Shown here one piece after another: positions 44,203 to 55,287 of a stretch of DNA of 64,000 nt. The notes below the pieces were generated by a model. It was not told where the DNA came from. It saw only the letters and a list, made by a program, of their open reading frames with translations, and did not search any database. The position numbers were made by a program, and so were the translations under genes. The DNA is from Golubevia sp. BC0850 (lineage: Eukaryota; Basidiomycota; Exobasidiomycetes; Golubeviales; Golubeviaceae), in NCBI GenBank assembly GCA_012976225.1, contig JAAVVG010000017.1, positions 372,001 through 436,000 of the forward strand, in the 5' to 3' direction. Each line of letters opens with the position of its first letter. Position 1 is the stretch's first letter.

Positions 44203-47200
44203 TTAAGCTGTGTCCTTAGCCTCGATCCCATCTCTCTTCTCTCCAGAAGGTAAACCACTTCCGTCCTTATAACCCGTTAGAACTTCTTCTCCATCAATAG
44301 CTTTCCTTCCAGCTTCCGTTAGCTGAGGTCTGCCGGAAGAGATATCAGCGTGGAAGAATTGAGGAATGAATCTGGCAGGATCGAGCAAGAGATGAGAAAC
44401 GAAGGATCAGAAACCGAGACGTAGTCAAATGAGGGATTTCAGAATTCGAGACTCACTCTTCGCCCTTCTCTTTCCTGGCAGCAGCAGTGTTTCTCTGCCT
44501 CTGTTCGATATCCTGCTTGTGTTTCGTTGCTAGACCGAAATCCTTCGCCAAGATAGCGTTCGTGACTGGCTCCCAGATCTTTCTAGATTCCATCTCTTCT
44601 TGAGAAGAAAGAGGTCTGACGTCCTTTCCAATTGGATCGATGTCGTCTAGGTTGATGAGGAGTCGGTTGTCCTGCAAGCGGAGTAGAAGGAGCGGGGTGA
44701 CGGAGAGTTAGTAAGTGTGGCTTCACCTTTGCCTTTCTAGCATCGATGTCTTCCATTCCAGGCGCTTAAAATGACCTTCTCTGACCTCCTTTCTTCTACT
44801 GACCTTATCACCTTTCCTCCTCCATGTGATTTTCCCCTTCCAAGTCCCTTCAATCGTAGCCACAACTTTATCCTGCGGAACCTGTTTGATCTTGTTCCAA
44901 TTTCCTTCTTCTTCATTTTCTGGATCCCATTCGTAAACCACACCTTCCAAGGCGTACTTAGCTTTCATAACCCAACTTTCATCTTTGTATTCCACTATGG
45001 TTCTCAATCTCTTTCCGTTGTCCTTCTCCCTTTTCCCATCTCTACAAGTAACATGTAAAGTATCCGAGATAGCCACCCAAAGGCTGCCTCTAAACATTCC
45101 ATTAATACTAGCAGTAGGATGAGTAATCTGATATTCTTCACCGGCAGCTCCACACTTAGCATTCTCAGTTAATTTGACAAAGATCCCTTGATTTTGTTCA
45201 CCAGAGAAGATTTTGATGTTGGTTCCAGTGAATTTAGCAGAAAGTTGATCGACTCCACAAACTTGAACTCCAGACTCTTTACATTCACAGTAGAAAGAAG
45301 AAATAGGTGGATGATGAGAGACTTGTTCACATAAGAACGTGACTCTCCTTTGAGATTTGGAAAGTCCTGGAGGAGAATTTCCAACCGATTGAGAAGTCTC
45401 CCCACTTGTTTCGTTATCTCCAGTCGTTAAAGAGGTCTTGAAACTTCCAGCTAAAGAAACAGTATCCGCATCAGCGTCAGCGTCTTGATCCATCTCTTTT
45501 TCATCTCCATCCACAACTCCATTAACATTATTTTCCTTCTCTTCATTGATAGCTCCTTCACTTGCTGGAGATCTGTTACTACCACCATCAGTATTGGCAC
45601 TAGTAGCTGAAGGTGGGATACTTAGGTGAGTTGGATTCTTTAAAGTAGAATCTTCAGGTCCCGATTCTGGACTAGTAGGATTATTAGGTGGAGAGCTTAC
45701 ACTAGATAAGGTAGCAGTAGAAACCGAACTTGCACTTCTTCTACCGGGTAGAATTTTGGAAAGTCCTCTTCTAATTGAAGATGGCCTAGAAGGGGTTGAT
45801 CCCTCGTTACCTCCTTTGAGAGAACCAGGTCTTGAATTTCCAGGACTTAAATGTTGCTCCTTATTCTTTCCCTTCCCCTTCGATTTCTCCTTCTCAGGAA
45901 CTAAAGTTGAATTCTCCGTAGCTTTCTCAGCAGTTACTGGAGCTAACAGCGGAGAGACTGGGTTGACAGTTCCAGTACTTGGAGCAGTTGAAGGACTTGT
46001 TGAAGCACTGTTGTTAGTTGAATCATTGGCTGCTAGAGTAGTCTTGTGACTATCCTTCTCTGATCCTGAAACCGTAGATGGAGCCTTGATTGATGGAGGT
46101 CTTGATTCTTCGACTTCTTTCGAAGCTTCTTTTTCCTTTGAAGAAGATCCAGCTGGAGCAGTTGCATTCTCCTTCCTTCTATCTCTACCACTTTTCCCGG
46201 AACTTCTACTTTGGACCGAGGAAATTGAGGTGAAGTTATCTCCAGATTTCAAAGTCTGCATGGCTGAAGGTTGGGATGTTAGAACGCTTTGAACTGGAAT
46301 CAATTCTCCAGAAGAGTTCTGTTTGGGTAAAGTTACATCCCAATGAGCACGGAAGTGTTCTCCCTAAAGACAGAAAAGAAGAAGAAGGAGAAGAAGAGGT
46401 TTAGATCGAGATGCGAAGAGGAATAGTGGCTCACTTTTCTAGACTGCTTTTGCTTGTGTCAAGCTCCCTTTCAAGCGATCCATCGGCGTTTAATAGCAAG
46501 CATCTCCAGATACAACCAGAAAGACATCTGCCTCAAAATCGCCTCCCACGTAAACCAGCGACAGAGAAGTCCCCATCTCTATCTTATCTCATCCTCTCTT
46601 GACACATTGAAGTCCCGCTTTCACAAATTCCAGCAGCTCTCGCAATCTACAACCAAGGCTCCTTGTTTGGAACCTCCCAAAAATTATTTCCCTATCTCTA
46701 CGAAGACTCACTAAAATAGAATTATACGGCTTGCAAACCTTTCCATGCTATTTGAATGAACAGAATGGAATGAAGGGTTTGATTGGAAAGAGGTTGCGAG
46801 AGCAGAAGAGTCAGTGAGGCTGAGTGAGAACAGAGGTCTCTGAGAATAAGGTAGATGAGCTAAAATCGTCAGAGACTCCTGCTCGAAGATGTCTTGACTA
46901 GTAGAAGGCGGCCCAGCTCCATCTAGTTGCTCAGGTCCAGTGGAGGACAACTACTCTCAGATCTACCCTCGAGATCTCATCCCCATGCTCTGCCTTCCCA
47001 AACCCAGAATCCAGCAGAAGATTTAGCAACTCCCTTCAAAGGTCCTCTTCTAGCAGAGAAGCAACCAACTCACCACAAACTTCAACTCCTTTGTGAAAGT
47101 GAAACGTAAAGTCATCAACATTCGATCTAACGGATCTTCATAATCTCCAATGCTATAGTAGTCGAGCAGAATTGATCAGATTCAAGTGAAAGTCAGTGTT

Positions 47201-48061
47201 CCCATAAGAGAGGAGGAGAGTGAGAGTGTCGTGTGTAGTGTGTAGTGAGATCGGGGAAGCAAGGAGGTTAGGTGGGTAGATCACTCACGTAGAAAGGATA
47301 TCAGCTCGATCTAGATAGTTCCAGTATTCCAAGTTTGGCTGTTAGACATACAGACAGAAGTAGAGGTTAGAAACAAAGACTAATTCGAAGGTGTAGGATG
47401 GGGTGGAGGAGAAAGGGGGAACTCTGGGAATGAATGAGGAGAGAGGTGAAAGAGATACTCACGACTGGCTCCAAGAGATTAGCTGGGAGCGACAGACGAC
47501 TGAAAGAAGAATAATGATTAGATTGGAAGAGGTAGGGTAGGAAAGAGAGAGCGCACTGGTCAGAGATGAGGGAATACTTTGTGTGGAGTGACCCCATTGG
47601 AGAGATTCGTCCAAGGGATGTAAAGGACAGAGTTGACTCCTGAGCCGATATTCATCTTGTTCGACTCTTGAATCTAGCTGTTTTCTAAAAGGATCTTGTC
47701 TAACCCTCAACCCTCAAGTCAGGGGAAGTGACTACCACCTCCTTATCTCGGCTCGTCCTCAGAACAACAACACCCAGGTTACTCCTCTCGACTGAGCTTG
47801 TCATGAAGCCTGGTGACGAAGATCATGACTTTTATTTCTATCTGATCTCACTCACATTGCAGCCATATCCTTCACACCGACCATTCTCTTTAGGATGCCA
47901 AGCAGAGTTTTGAGTTTTCCAGAATCGGATTGACCTTCTGAATCACCTGCTGCAGCGTATTCTTCTTCATCTGTCATGTTAACTGCTTCTGGTGGAGCTG
48001 CTAAATTTGCTGGAGATGCATCATTGGCAGAAGCTTGTGGAGCAGCAGTTGAGGATGACAT
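44203..48061 (-). CDS. oxysterol-binding protein (KES1/obpa type) with large insert
   Basis: This is a sterol/phosphoinositide transfer protein at membrane contacts. Exon 1 (47856-48061) starts MSSSTAAPQASAND and ends SGKLKTLLGILKRMVGVKDM, the lid region. Small exons follow the frame: 47463-47499 (RLSLPANLLEPV), 47289-47338 (PNLEYWNYLDRADILST), then IGDYEDPLDRMLMTLRF with KELKFV, then HGKVCKPYNSIL, then GEHFRAHWDVTLP. The next exon holds a Ser/Thr/Pro-rich insert of about 320 residues before the signature EQVSHHPPISSFYCE. The barrel resumes with KIFSGEQNQGIFVKLTE and VVYEWDPENEEEGNWNKI. Last exons give DPIGKDVRPLSSQEEMESRK, IWEPVTNAILAKDFGLA and a tail ending EAKDTA. The absence of PH or ankyrin domains fits the short Osh4-like class. 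Confidence 0.93.
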
Positions 48062-48758
48062 GATGCTGGCCTCGTTGGAGTGAATGTGAAAGTAGGAAGG
48101 AAGAGGATTCTGCCGATTAGATTTCAAGTTGACTTTTTCTGAGAAGTTGAAGTGATTATTGAGGATATGTCGGTGGAAGAATAGATGTTACTTGCGCTTT
48201 GATAAAGGTCTTCCTTTCAAGAAGGTTAGGAGATCTGGGATTGCAAGGGGAAGCAAACGTTCACGCTCACACAAGTCAGCAAGAAAGCCGTGGCTCATTA
48301 TCAGACGCAGTACTAGTATATCCCTTTTCTCATCTTCTGTTCGAGGGAAATCATTAGAACAGAATTCAAACCTAGAGTTCAAACAGAGCTAGACCATCAA
48401 CAAGAACCAAGTGCTCATCCCTTCACCCAACTACGTCTACACTGCAAGCGGTAGCCGTCGCTCTGTCTTTTGCGGGCCGAAGAAAGTTCCCATTTTGAAT
48501 TGCAATTAAAGATGTACCCGCGTAGAGAGCGATAAGTTTTGTATTTAGATGGAAGACGCGAGACATTAGACGAACAAGAAGAGATGTTGAGATCTTAAAA
48601 AGAACCTCGAGTTTTGATGGCAACTTCTATGGTGTGCAGACCTTCAGCAAAATAAAGATACCGATTTAAGATAGGGTCCGAAAGAGAGAGGCGATGGATG
48701 AAGATCCCCTCGCCCCCCCCCCCCCGGGGGGATGAATGAGAATGAAGTTGACTTTACT
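48062..48758. other. intergenic region with C13G6 run
   Basis: About 700 bp between the start of the oxysterol-binding gene and the stop of the SET-like gene, both minus strand. A C13 run directly followed by G6 lies at 48713-48731, about 28 nt past the SET-like stop and so within its 3' untranslated region. Nothing else is supported. Confidence 0.55.
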
Positions 48759-50237
48759 CTACGGCGACTTGCTACTTCTCTCCAAGACTTCCTTTCCGCT
48801 GTTCTGAAGCTCGGTAATGTGTTTCTCAGCTTCCACTTCATCGGTAGATCTGAGTTGAGCGATCTTTAGCCTTAGAATGTGAGCGTTGATGAAGTAGGTT
48901 GACAGGGTTGAGGGTGCGATGTGAGCTGCTCCGTCAATTGACTTGAGACAACGCTGGGGAAAGAGGGTAGCAAGGTTCAAAGAACCAGAAAAAGAAGGTC
49001 AGCGAACAGCTCAATAGGAGTCCAGAAGTCAGATAGTAGCGAAGCGTAAGAAGCGATCCCAATACTCACAGAAGTACCACAGGAGCAATCGAAAGGCTGA
49101 GCCATGTTCCATTCGGTAGATGGATAGACTGAGATTAGAAAATGGGATGGAGAAAGCGGACAGAGACAGTCAGCTCCTGAGTGCCAAATTGGATTTCAGG
49201 AATAGTCGAGTAGCAACTCACAGAAGGTCATAATGTCATTCTCTTTGAGATCGACCTCGGCTCTGACACACCAATCTGATCTTGAAGGAGAGGAAACGTC
49301 GATGCGAGCAGTGGGAGAACAAGAATGGTTCATGTAAAGCAGGCTGAATTGCGGGGGAAGGGAAAGAGGACAAGCGGGGATGAAGGAAGTAGGTTAAGCG
49401 CTGAAGACGAAGTCGATAGCAAGATGTCTCTCATCTCATCTCTTGAAAATCTGTTTTACAAAATAGTGTCACAGGCTGCTAACTCTGCAGCTGAACGTCG
49501 GGCTGCAGCTCCAATCCCTTCCGAACCCTCGAAGCATCTCTCGCCATGAATGAGCACCAATGCAGGCTACAGCGTGCTAGCTGACGACCTCACTCAGCTA
49601 ATCCGAAGCCATCGTGTAGCTGCCGGAATGATTTCTAGCTGCCTAGAGAGCTCCCAGCTCGATGGGCGAGGTGGCCATTTTTGGAAGTTGTTCAAAGCCT
49701 ACCCGCTTCTCCCCTCCCGCGCCATTTCCATCTTCTCCAAGCACCCCTCTTCTGACCCTTAGTTTACTCACTCGCTGTTCAATTCAATGTGACTGTTCTC
49801 TCCGACTTGAACAGTAGAGTAACGAATGGTATCGCAAGGACTGGCATGAGCTAGAGTTGCAATCACATCATTCTTCTTGAAGCTCTACGAGAGTGAGAGG
49901 GGGAAAGTCAAGGGGGGAGGCAAGGCAGTCCATATGACCGTAGAAATATTGCATTTCAAGATCATTTGCAGGATAGAGAAGATTGAAGAAAGTAAGGTCA
50001 GCTCTCACACGACAGATGAGGGTAGCACTCCCACAACAAGCCACTCTAGAGGCTCGGAAGATAATTGATTCAGCAACTAACCTTTTTTGCAATTAACTTA
50101 GAATTGTAGTTCCCACCTTCGAAGACGATCTCGAATGATCCTGGATGCGTTGGCTTGTAGCCTTTTTGGAAAGAGGAATCTCCATTTGAGAGATGTCCCT
50201 GATAGACGCTAGGAGCTTCAGTAGCTGTTGGTGCCAT
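48759..50237 (-). CDS. small SET-domain-like protein
   Basis: This is a compact SET-fold protein of about 210 residues, possibly a lysine methyltransferase; targets are unknown. Exons were joined by frame: MAPTATEAPSVYQGHLSNGD...EGGNYNSKLIAKK (start ATG 50237), then SFKKNDVIATLAHASPCDTI, RYSTVQVGENSHIELNSD, LLYMNHSCSPTARIDV (the SET NHSC motif), VRAEVDLKENDIMTF, FYPSTEWNMAQPFDCSCGTS (post-SET-like CxC) and RCLKSIDGAAHIAP. It ends LERSSKSP. The Asp before LLYMNH is made by a GA/C codon split across a 428-nt intron (49344-49771). The I-SET insertion is minimal. This arrangement is common in uncharacterised fungal SET-like proteins. Activity is not proven: a catalytic Tyr could be the Y of FYPS. 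Confidence 0.8.
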
Positions 50238-50642
50238 TTTATTGAAGGAGTGATTGAAGTGAAGGAAACCCGAGAAAGGCTGAAAAGACTGATTTGATAA
50301 AGAGAGTTGGTTTCAGGAGGAGAGAAGCCAAGAGGAAGAGGGGAAAGACGTTGGGAAACCGGATGTAGATGGAAATTGCTTGCCCGGATCGAACGTTTCC
50401 ATGTCATCTTACTTCAAGCTTCAATTAAGGTGAAGCTATGAAGTGGGTTGAGAGTCGGGAGGTATACTCAGATTGAGATATGCCGGCTAAGAAAGGACAC
50501 ATTCAGTGAAATAGAGGTGCCACTTCAAGGGAGGCTAGAGAAACTCTGGATCAAACTCCAAGCAAAAGACGGAGACTGAGAAATGAGTTGCAGAAGATAA
50601 TTGAATACAAGAAGAGATGGAGAACACAAGAAAGGGAGTTGC
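50238..50642. other. intergenic region
   Basis: 405 bp between the SET-like start and the complex I subunit stop, both minus strand. It presumably contains the SET-like promoter. It is A/G-rich on the plus strand with nothing else supported. Confidence 0.5.
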
Positions 50643-51475
50643 TTATTCAGTGTCGATTGTCTTGAATCCTTTGACCTGGGAGGAAAAGGTGAAAGAGGAA
50701 GAGGAGAGAAGACAGGGAGTCGTCAGTCGACAAGCTCTATAGTCGACGCCGTCCACAAAGCCTGATTACAGGAGATCGATTCTTGTGGAAAACTAGAGGA
50801 AGCTCAGCTGAAAGGATAGAGTCGATTAGGGTAAGAAGGAGGCAGTAACCTGTGCTCTCTCCCACACCTACTAATCAACCCCATTTCCTTGCTTCTGAAC
50901 CGTCTTGGACCGTCCAAGGCGATTCAAACTCTACTAAGAGTCTTAATTTAGAGCTCCGGCTCCTCATATCGCACCCCAGCTGTCATCTGCTTGCTAGAGG
51001 AGCTCTCTCCAAGCGAAACAAGACTTTCAACTTCTAAACTCTCATTTCCCTTATCATCAAGCGTCCGACCAAGCTAATGAGCACTGGAATTTGTCTATCA
51101 AGTAGTAGTCTCAAGCCCAATGTGAAAGAGCCATACTAACCTTTCCATCCTTCAACATTTCCGAGTACTTCTTCGCAAGGTTGTGACACACTTGGTAGTG
51201 ATTGACTCCCTCTGCTTTGTGACACTTCTGCAGTTCTTCCCTTACAATTCTAACCTCCATCGTTTTGATCCAAGCTTCCCGAATCTTTTCCTCCCTTTGG
51301 GCGACGGATTCTGAGTGAGAGAAGGAGTGAAGGTTGCAGGTCAGAGCAATGTCGAGTTTGAGGCTGAAGGCTGATTGATTCGTGTCTTCTCTGGCTTAGG
51401 AAGTAGACGTTGAAGGTCATATCAAAGTGAAATCTCACCTTTTAGTTCCTCTGCTGAAGGTAGAACGTCAAGCAT
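50643..51475 (-). CDS. mitochondrial complex I 12-kDa/PDSW (NDUFB10)-type subunit
   Basis: This is a 79-residue accessory subunit of NADH:ubiquinone oxidoreductase. Three exons followed by frame: 51439-51475 (MLDVLPSAEELK), 51141-51310 (ESVAQREEKIREAWIKTMEV, RIVREELQKCHKAEGVNHYQ, VCHNLAKKYSEMLKDGK) and 50643-50675 (VKGFKTIDTE, stop). The pattern REAWIKTMEVRIVREELxKC...EGVNHxxxC..LAxKY..ML...VKGFK is the fungal PDSW/12.3-kDa signature, with a conserved Cys pair. The protein lacks a cleavable presequence, as usual for this subunit. All exons are too short to stand out as single open frames. The last intron is 465 nt. The start codon is 81 bp from that of the divergent dipeptidase gene. Confidence 0.85.
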
Positions 51476-51556
51476 GGTGTGAATGGTTGGTGGTTTGGAG
51501 TTTAATGGAAGATCGTCTCTCTCCTCTCACCATAACATCGTTAAAACGCTTCCCTC
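51476..51556. promoter_or_regulatory. 81-bp head-to-head spacer
   Basis: The complex I subunit ATG (51475, minus) and the dipeptidase ATG (51557, plus) are separated by only 81 bp. Either the 5' untranslated regions overlap, or the dipeptidase start is further downstream. Confidence 0.5.
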
Positions 51557-53431
51557 ATGTTCATCCCTTTTCAACTCTCATTTCTGGCCTTAACTGGTTG
51601 GAATTGGTTCAATGATTCTTCTACTCCTCCGACCGATGTGAGTTTATCGTCAATCTCACTCTATAGCCTTCGATTGAGTCTCTAACCTCCAATCTCGGTC
51701 CGTAGCATCTCTCTCTTGCCAGGTCTCTTCTATCAAAACATCCCTTGATAGACACTCATATAGATCTTCCAGTTCAAATCCGTTATCATTTTGAAGATAA
51801 CTTAGACACCTTTGATTATTTCTCTCCAAAGGCTACTCGCCAAGTAGATCTTCCCAGGTTAAGGAGAGGTGGAGTTTCTGGCTTCTTCTCTATTGCGTGA
51901 GTTGATCGAAAAAAGGCCTACGATCTGAGCTCCCTTTGGTCTAGTTCGTGTGCCAAACCGAACGAGCGTCGTCAGAGACGATGGATCTGAAGGGCTGGCG
52001 CCCAGACTACCTTTCGTCGTTCTCCCCTTGTTGCTGAAGCAGCTCTTCCTTTCACCACCTCTGCAGTTACACTCCCTGTGAGGACGTCACAAAAATCTCA
52101 CCCGGTCCCAATTTCACAAACCCAACCAATGACGTCAGAGATACTTTGGAACAGATCGATACCACCCATGAGCTGATATCTAGGTACCCAGCGGACATAG
52201 CTCTTGCTGATTCGACAGAAACATTCAGGAAGAATTTCAAGGACAGAAAACTTTCACACTTCATCGGAATCGAAGGTGCTCATTCTTTGGGTAACTCACT
52301 GGCGACTTTGAGATCGTATCAAAGACTAGGAGTTAGATATGTGACTTTGACTCATACCTGCCATGTGAGTTGTCGCACTGAGAGAAGCTACAGAGCATTC
52401 TTGTTGAGATGCAAACTTATTCCTCTTGCTCTTGCTCTCTCAGAATGCCTTTGCCGACTCGGCTGGGGTTAGCAAAGACGATCCGCTGAAACCGCTGCAC
52501 GGAGGACTCAGTCCTCTAGGAAAGGAATTGATTCAGGAGATGAATAGATTAGGAGGTGAGACTTCGTCGGTGTTAGCGATCCTGATCCTCAAGATTTACT
52601 GACACTCCATTCTCTCTTTCACTTCTTCATCTCTGTCTTTGTAAATTAAGTGATCGTCGACGTCTCACATACTTCAGACGACACAACTATTCAAGCTATC
52701 GAGCTCTCTCAAGCTCCTGTCATCTTCAGCCATTCCGGATCTCGAAAAATCTATGATCATCCACGAAACGTACCGGATGAGATCCTGGAACTGTTCAAGA
52801 AGAAAGAGGACGGAGTTCTGATGATCGACTATGTCTCCGTGTTCGTCAAGTTAGTATTTGCCTTGAAGGAATAAGCGTTCGTCAAGGTTGATTTCTACTC
52901 TTGCTCACATCCCTTCTTTCGCCTCATAATCCTCGACCATCTCTTCTATAGCGGGATTGGAAACTCGACTGTCAAAGATGTGGCCAATCACGTTAATCAC
53001 ATCGCTGGCATCCTTGGAAAGGATCGCGTGGGAGCAGGTTCTGACTTCGATGGAGCGATTGATTTTCCAGAAGGCTTGGAAGATGTTTCGAAATATGAAA
53101 ACCTCGTGAGTAATCTGCTTTCAGCTTCTTCACTTCTTTCGGAAAAGACTTAGGCTGTCGACAACCGTCATCAATCTCTCACCAATTTCAGCTCACCTTT
53201 TCTTTCCTTTTGACCCTTTGCCTTGAACTATCACTCTAGATGGTTGAGCTGTTGAAAAGCTCTTGGACTCCACAGGAGATCATTGGCTTCATGGGAGGCA
53301 ATTTCCTGAGAGTTTTCGAAAAGGTTGAGAAAGTGAAGAGAGAAATGGGAGAGCAAGGCTTGAAGTCTAACATGAAGCCTCCTAAATCTAGACCTGATCT
53401 TGGGAAGGGGAAGTTCTGGGGTAGTCAATAG
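51557..53431 (+). CDS. membrane dipeptidase (peptidase family M19)
   Basis: This is a dizinc dipeptidase of the renal dipeptidase family. The first exon reads MFIPFQLSFLALTGWNWFND, a possible signal anchor or signal peptide, then SSTPPTD spliced to HLSLARSLLSKHPLIDTHID. Metal ligands are all present: HID in IDTHIDLP, Glu in FIGIEGAHSLG, His in VIVDVSHTSDD, His in APVIFSHSGSR, and Asp in RVGAGSDFDG. Other family blocks are RYVTLTHTCHNAFADSAG, HGGLSPLGKELIQEMNRLG and the C-terminal WTPQEIIGFMGGNFLRVFE. The end, after a Lys-rich tail, is KGKFWGSQ. About six short introns occur. Secretory or vacuolar location is inferred from the N terminus; a downstream start is possible, since the spacer upstream is so short. 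Confidence 0.92.
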
Positions 53432-54311
53432 AAAGGAGGGTGGTGCTGCGAAAAGTGATGCTGTAAATGACCAAACTTGTAAATCAATCATCCGTCGAAG
53501 TTCCTTGACGCCATTTCAATCTGTATGCTTGAAGTGTAACAGATGAAACGAGGTGAATTCCGGTCATAAACATCGACGAAGTCGTCTACATAGGAGAGAA
53601 GCGAAGAGGTCGCGAGGCTTCACGGTGGTCTTCTGATTGCATTCTTCCAAAACCTCTCGACCTTGCTTCTTTAAACGACCACGATGTCGACTAGAGCTCT
53701 CTAAAAGGGTCGAGAACCGTTGATGTTGAGATAGTTGGGTGATCATCGACGAGGTGTGAAAAGAGAGGCAAGGAAGGAAGCGTAAAGGTTTCAGTGGCAT
53801 CTGAACATGACGATGGCGGATGCGGAGAGAGTTCGGAGAAAGAACGATGGAGGTGAAGAGACTTCGAGAGGATGAGAAAACTCAGACAGAATCAAAGCTT
53901 TGAAGAAACGTTAAGTTGGAGAAATGGATCTGAGTGAAAAGGAGGAAGGAAAGAAGGAAACGAAAGACTCGCCTCACGTAAGAACTCCCCTCAGCTCGAC
54001 TCCTCCATGAATGTGTTCGCCGCCGATGTTTCTGCAAAAACAAGAAAGGAAGGGAGAGATGAGAAGGGTCTGAATTCCAGCAGCCAAACGGAATGATGGA
54101 TGGAGTGAGTCGATGTCGTTGCCAATTGTTGACTTCAAGCAGCAGATTCAGTCTTTCAAAGCACGGATTCCGCACATTTGAGTCACACAACAGTGAATCA
54201 GGAGATTAAATAAAACAATTCATCATTTCGTGGATTTGTGAGCCCATTTCTAGACAGACCCTTTCAAATTTACAGAACCGCACAACAGAAGAGAAGAGAT
54301 ATGAAGATGGT
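53432..54311. other. convergent intergenic region with an exon-like block
   Basis: 880 bp between two convergent stops. On the minus strand a 54-nt block at 53978-54031 is framed by a polypyrimidine-CAG acceptor and a GTGAGG donor. It reads NIGGEHIHGGVELRGVLT. No partner exon could be fixed, so no gene is called. Confidence 0.35.
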
Positions 54312-54559
54312 CTATTTCTTGTCCATTCCCAAGACATTCTTGGCTTTGTCCATTAGAGAGTTGGTGTTCTCGTTGGAATTACCAGAGACACTGAACAGGA
54401 GGAAACAGAGAACGGGGACAAGGGTGGAGAGTCAGGAATCACGAAATCGATGAGTGTTGGGAGAATAGAACACACACGAACACTCACGCATCAGTTGCAT
54501 GTTGAGTAGCACTCTTGTTCTCATCTGGTTGAAGAGTTGAGGCAGCAGACTTAAAAAAA

Positions 54560-54638
<79 letters not shown>

Positions 54639-54919
54639 TAGATGGAGGAAACAGAGATGGTCAGCAACGGTCTTGAACGAGTATTAGCAGCGTCGACGTC
54701 CACGAACAAAGATCTTCATCAGAGAATACTCACATCAAGGGCCTCTTTACCCTTTTGAGTAACAGTCTTTTCGGACTCTGGAGTGGCAGCAGACTTGAGC
54801 TTGTCGGTTGCGGATTGACGACCTGGGTCAGCAAAGGAAGTTGCGGTGGTGGAGAAAGAGTTGAAGATAGTTGGTTGTAGACGCAAAGATCTGGCTGGAA
54901 GACGTAGTAGAGAGAACAT
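54312..54919 (-). CDS. HSP9/HSP12-family protein with mitochondrial-like presequence
   Basis: This is a 108-residue stress protein of the HSP9/HSP12 (WH11) family, small amphipathic proteins that stabilise membranes under stress. Exons by frame: 54734-54919, 54489-54550, 54312-54390. The family core is DPGRQSATDKLKSAATPESE, KTVTQKGKEALD, SAASTLQPDENKSATQHATD and SGNSNENTNSLMDKAKNVLG ending MDKK. Unlike ordinary Hsp12, which begins near GRQSxTDK, this protein has about 31 extra N-terminal residues: MFSLLRLPARSLRLQP, then TIFNSFSTTATSFA. These are rich in Arg/Ser/Leu, without acidic residues, and match a mitochondrial presequence with an R-x-(F/S)-S-T-T type ending. Mitochondrial import is inference. 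Intron 1 contains a long GA microsatellite; the last stop TAG is at 54312-54314. Confidence 0.88.
54561..54638. repeat. GA/AG microsatellite
   Basis: About 78 bp of almost pure GA dinucleotide repeat inside intron 1 of the HSP12-like gene, reading as a CT tract in the transcript close to the 3' splice site at 54551. Confidence 0.9.
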
Positions 54920-55287
54920 GTTGAAAAATTTGGTTTTGGGAGTGGTGGGAAGGGGAATAGGAGATTTTTTTGCGAAGAAAGAGGCTTTAAGGATTCCCTT
55001 GTGGAGACGTGGAGGAGGGATTCAAGAACCCTCGACCCTTGAGTTTTAAATAGACTTCTCCTTCTCTGTCGTGACGCGTGACAGCGTGACTCTAAATGAA
55101 GTGAAACAGGACAGAGAACAGACTTCCGTCCCAAAAGAAACAAGGAAAACGGGAGGCAGACTCGAGACTCGAGACTCGAGTTTGCTCGACTGAAGCCTGA
55201 AACCCAAGACTCTTCTCAACAGTTGAAACTTCATCCTTTTTCCTTGGCTCTGATCAACAGTATCATTGAATTGGTAATCTACAAATG
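54920..55287. promoter_or_regulatory. upstream region of the HSP12-like gene
   Basis: 368 bp between the HSP12-like start and the SET-MYND stop. It contains a tandem CTCGAGA repeat (three copies, about 55160-55181). It presumably holds the HSP12-like promoter. No heat-shock or stress element is claimed. Confidence 0.45.

Noticed and set aside
47459-47710. Minus-strand open frame beginning MRVRQDPFRKQL as first exon of the oxysterol-binding gene
   Set aside because: The exon at 47856-48061 splices exactly in frame to RLSLPANLLEPV and carries the family's lid region, so this frame is intronic.
53564-53800. 78-codon minus-strand open frame between the dipeptidase and HSP12-like genes
   Set aside because: It has no recognisable motif and overlaps the dipeptidase 3' side; it could not be linked to the exon-like block at 53978-54031.
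54555-54640. GA microsatellite as a CRISPR or functional repeat array
   Set aside because: It is a simple dinucleotide repeat in an intron with no spacers.
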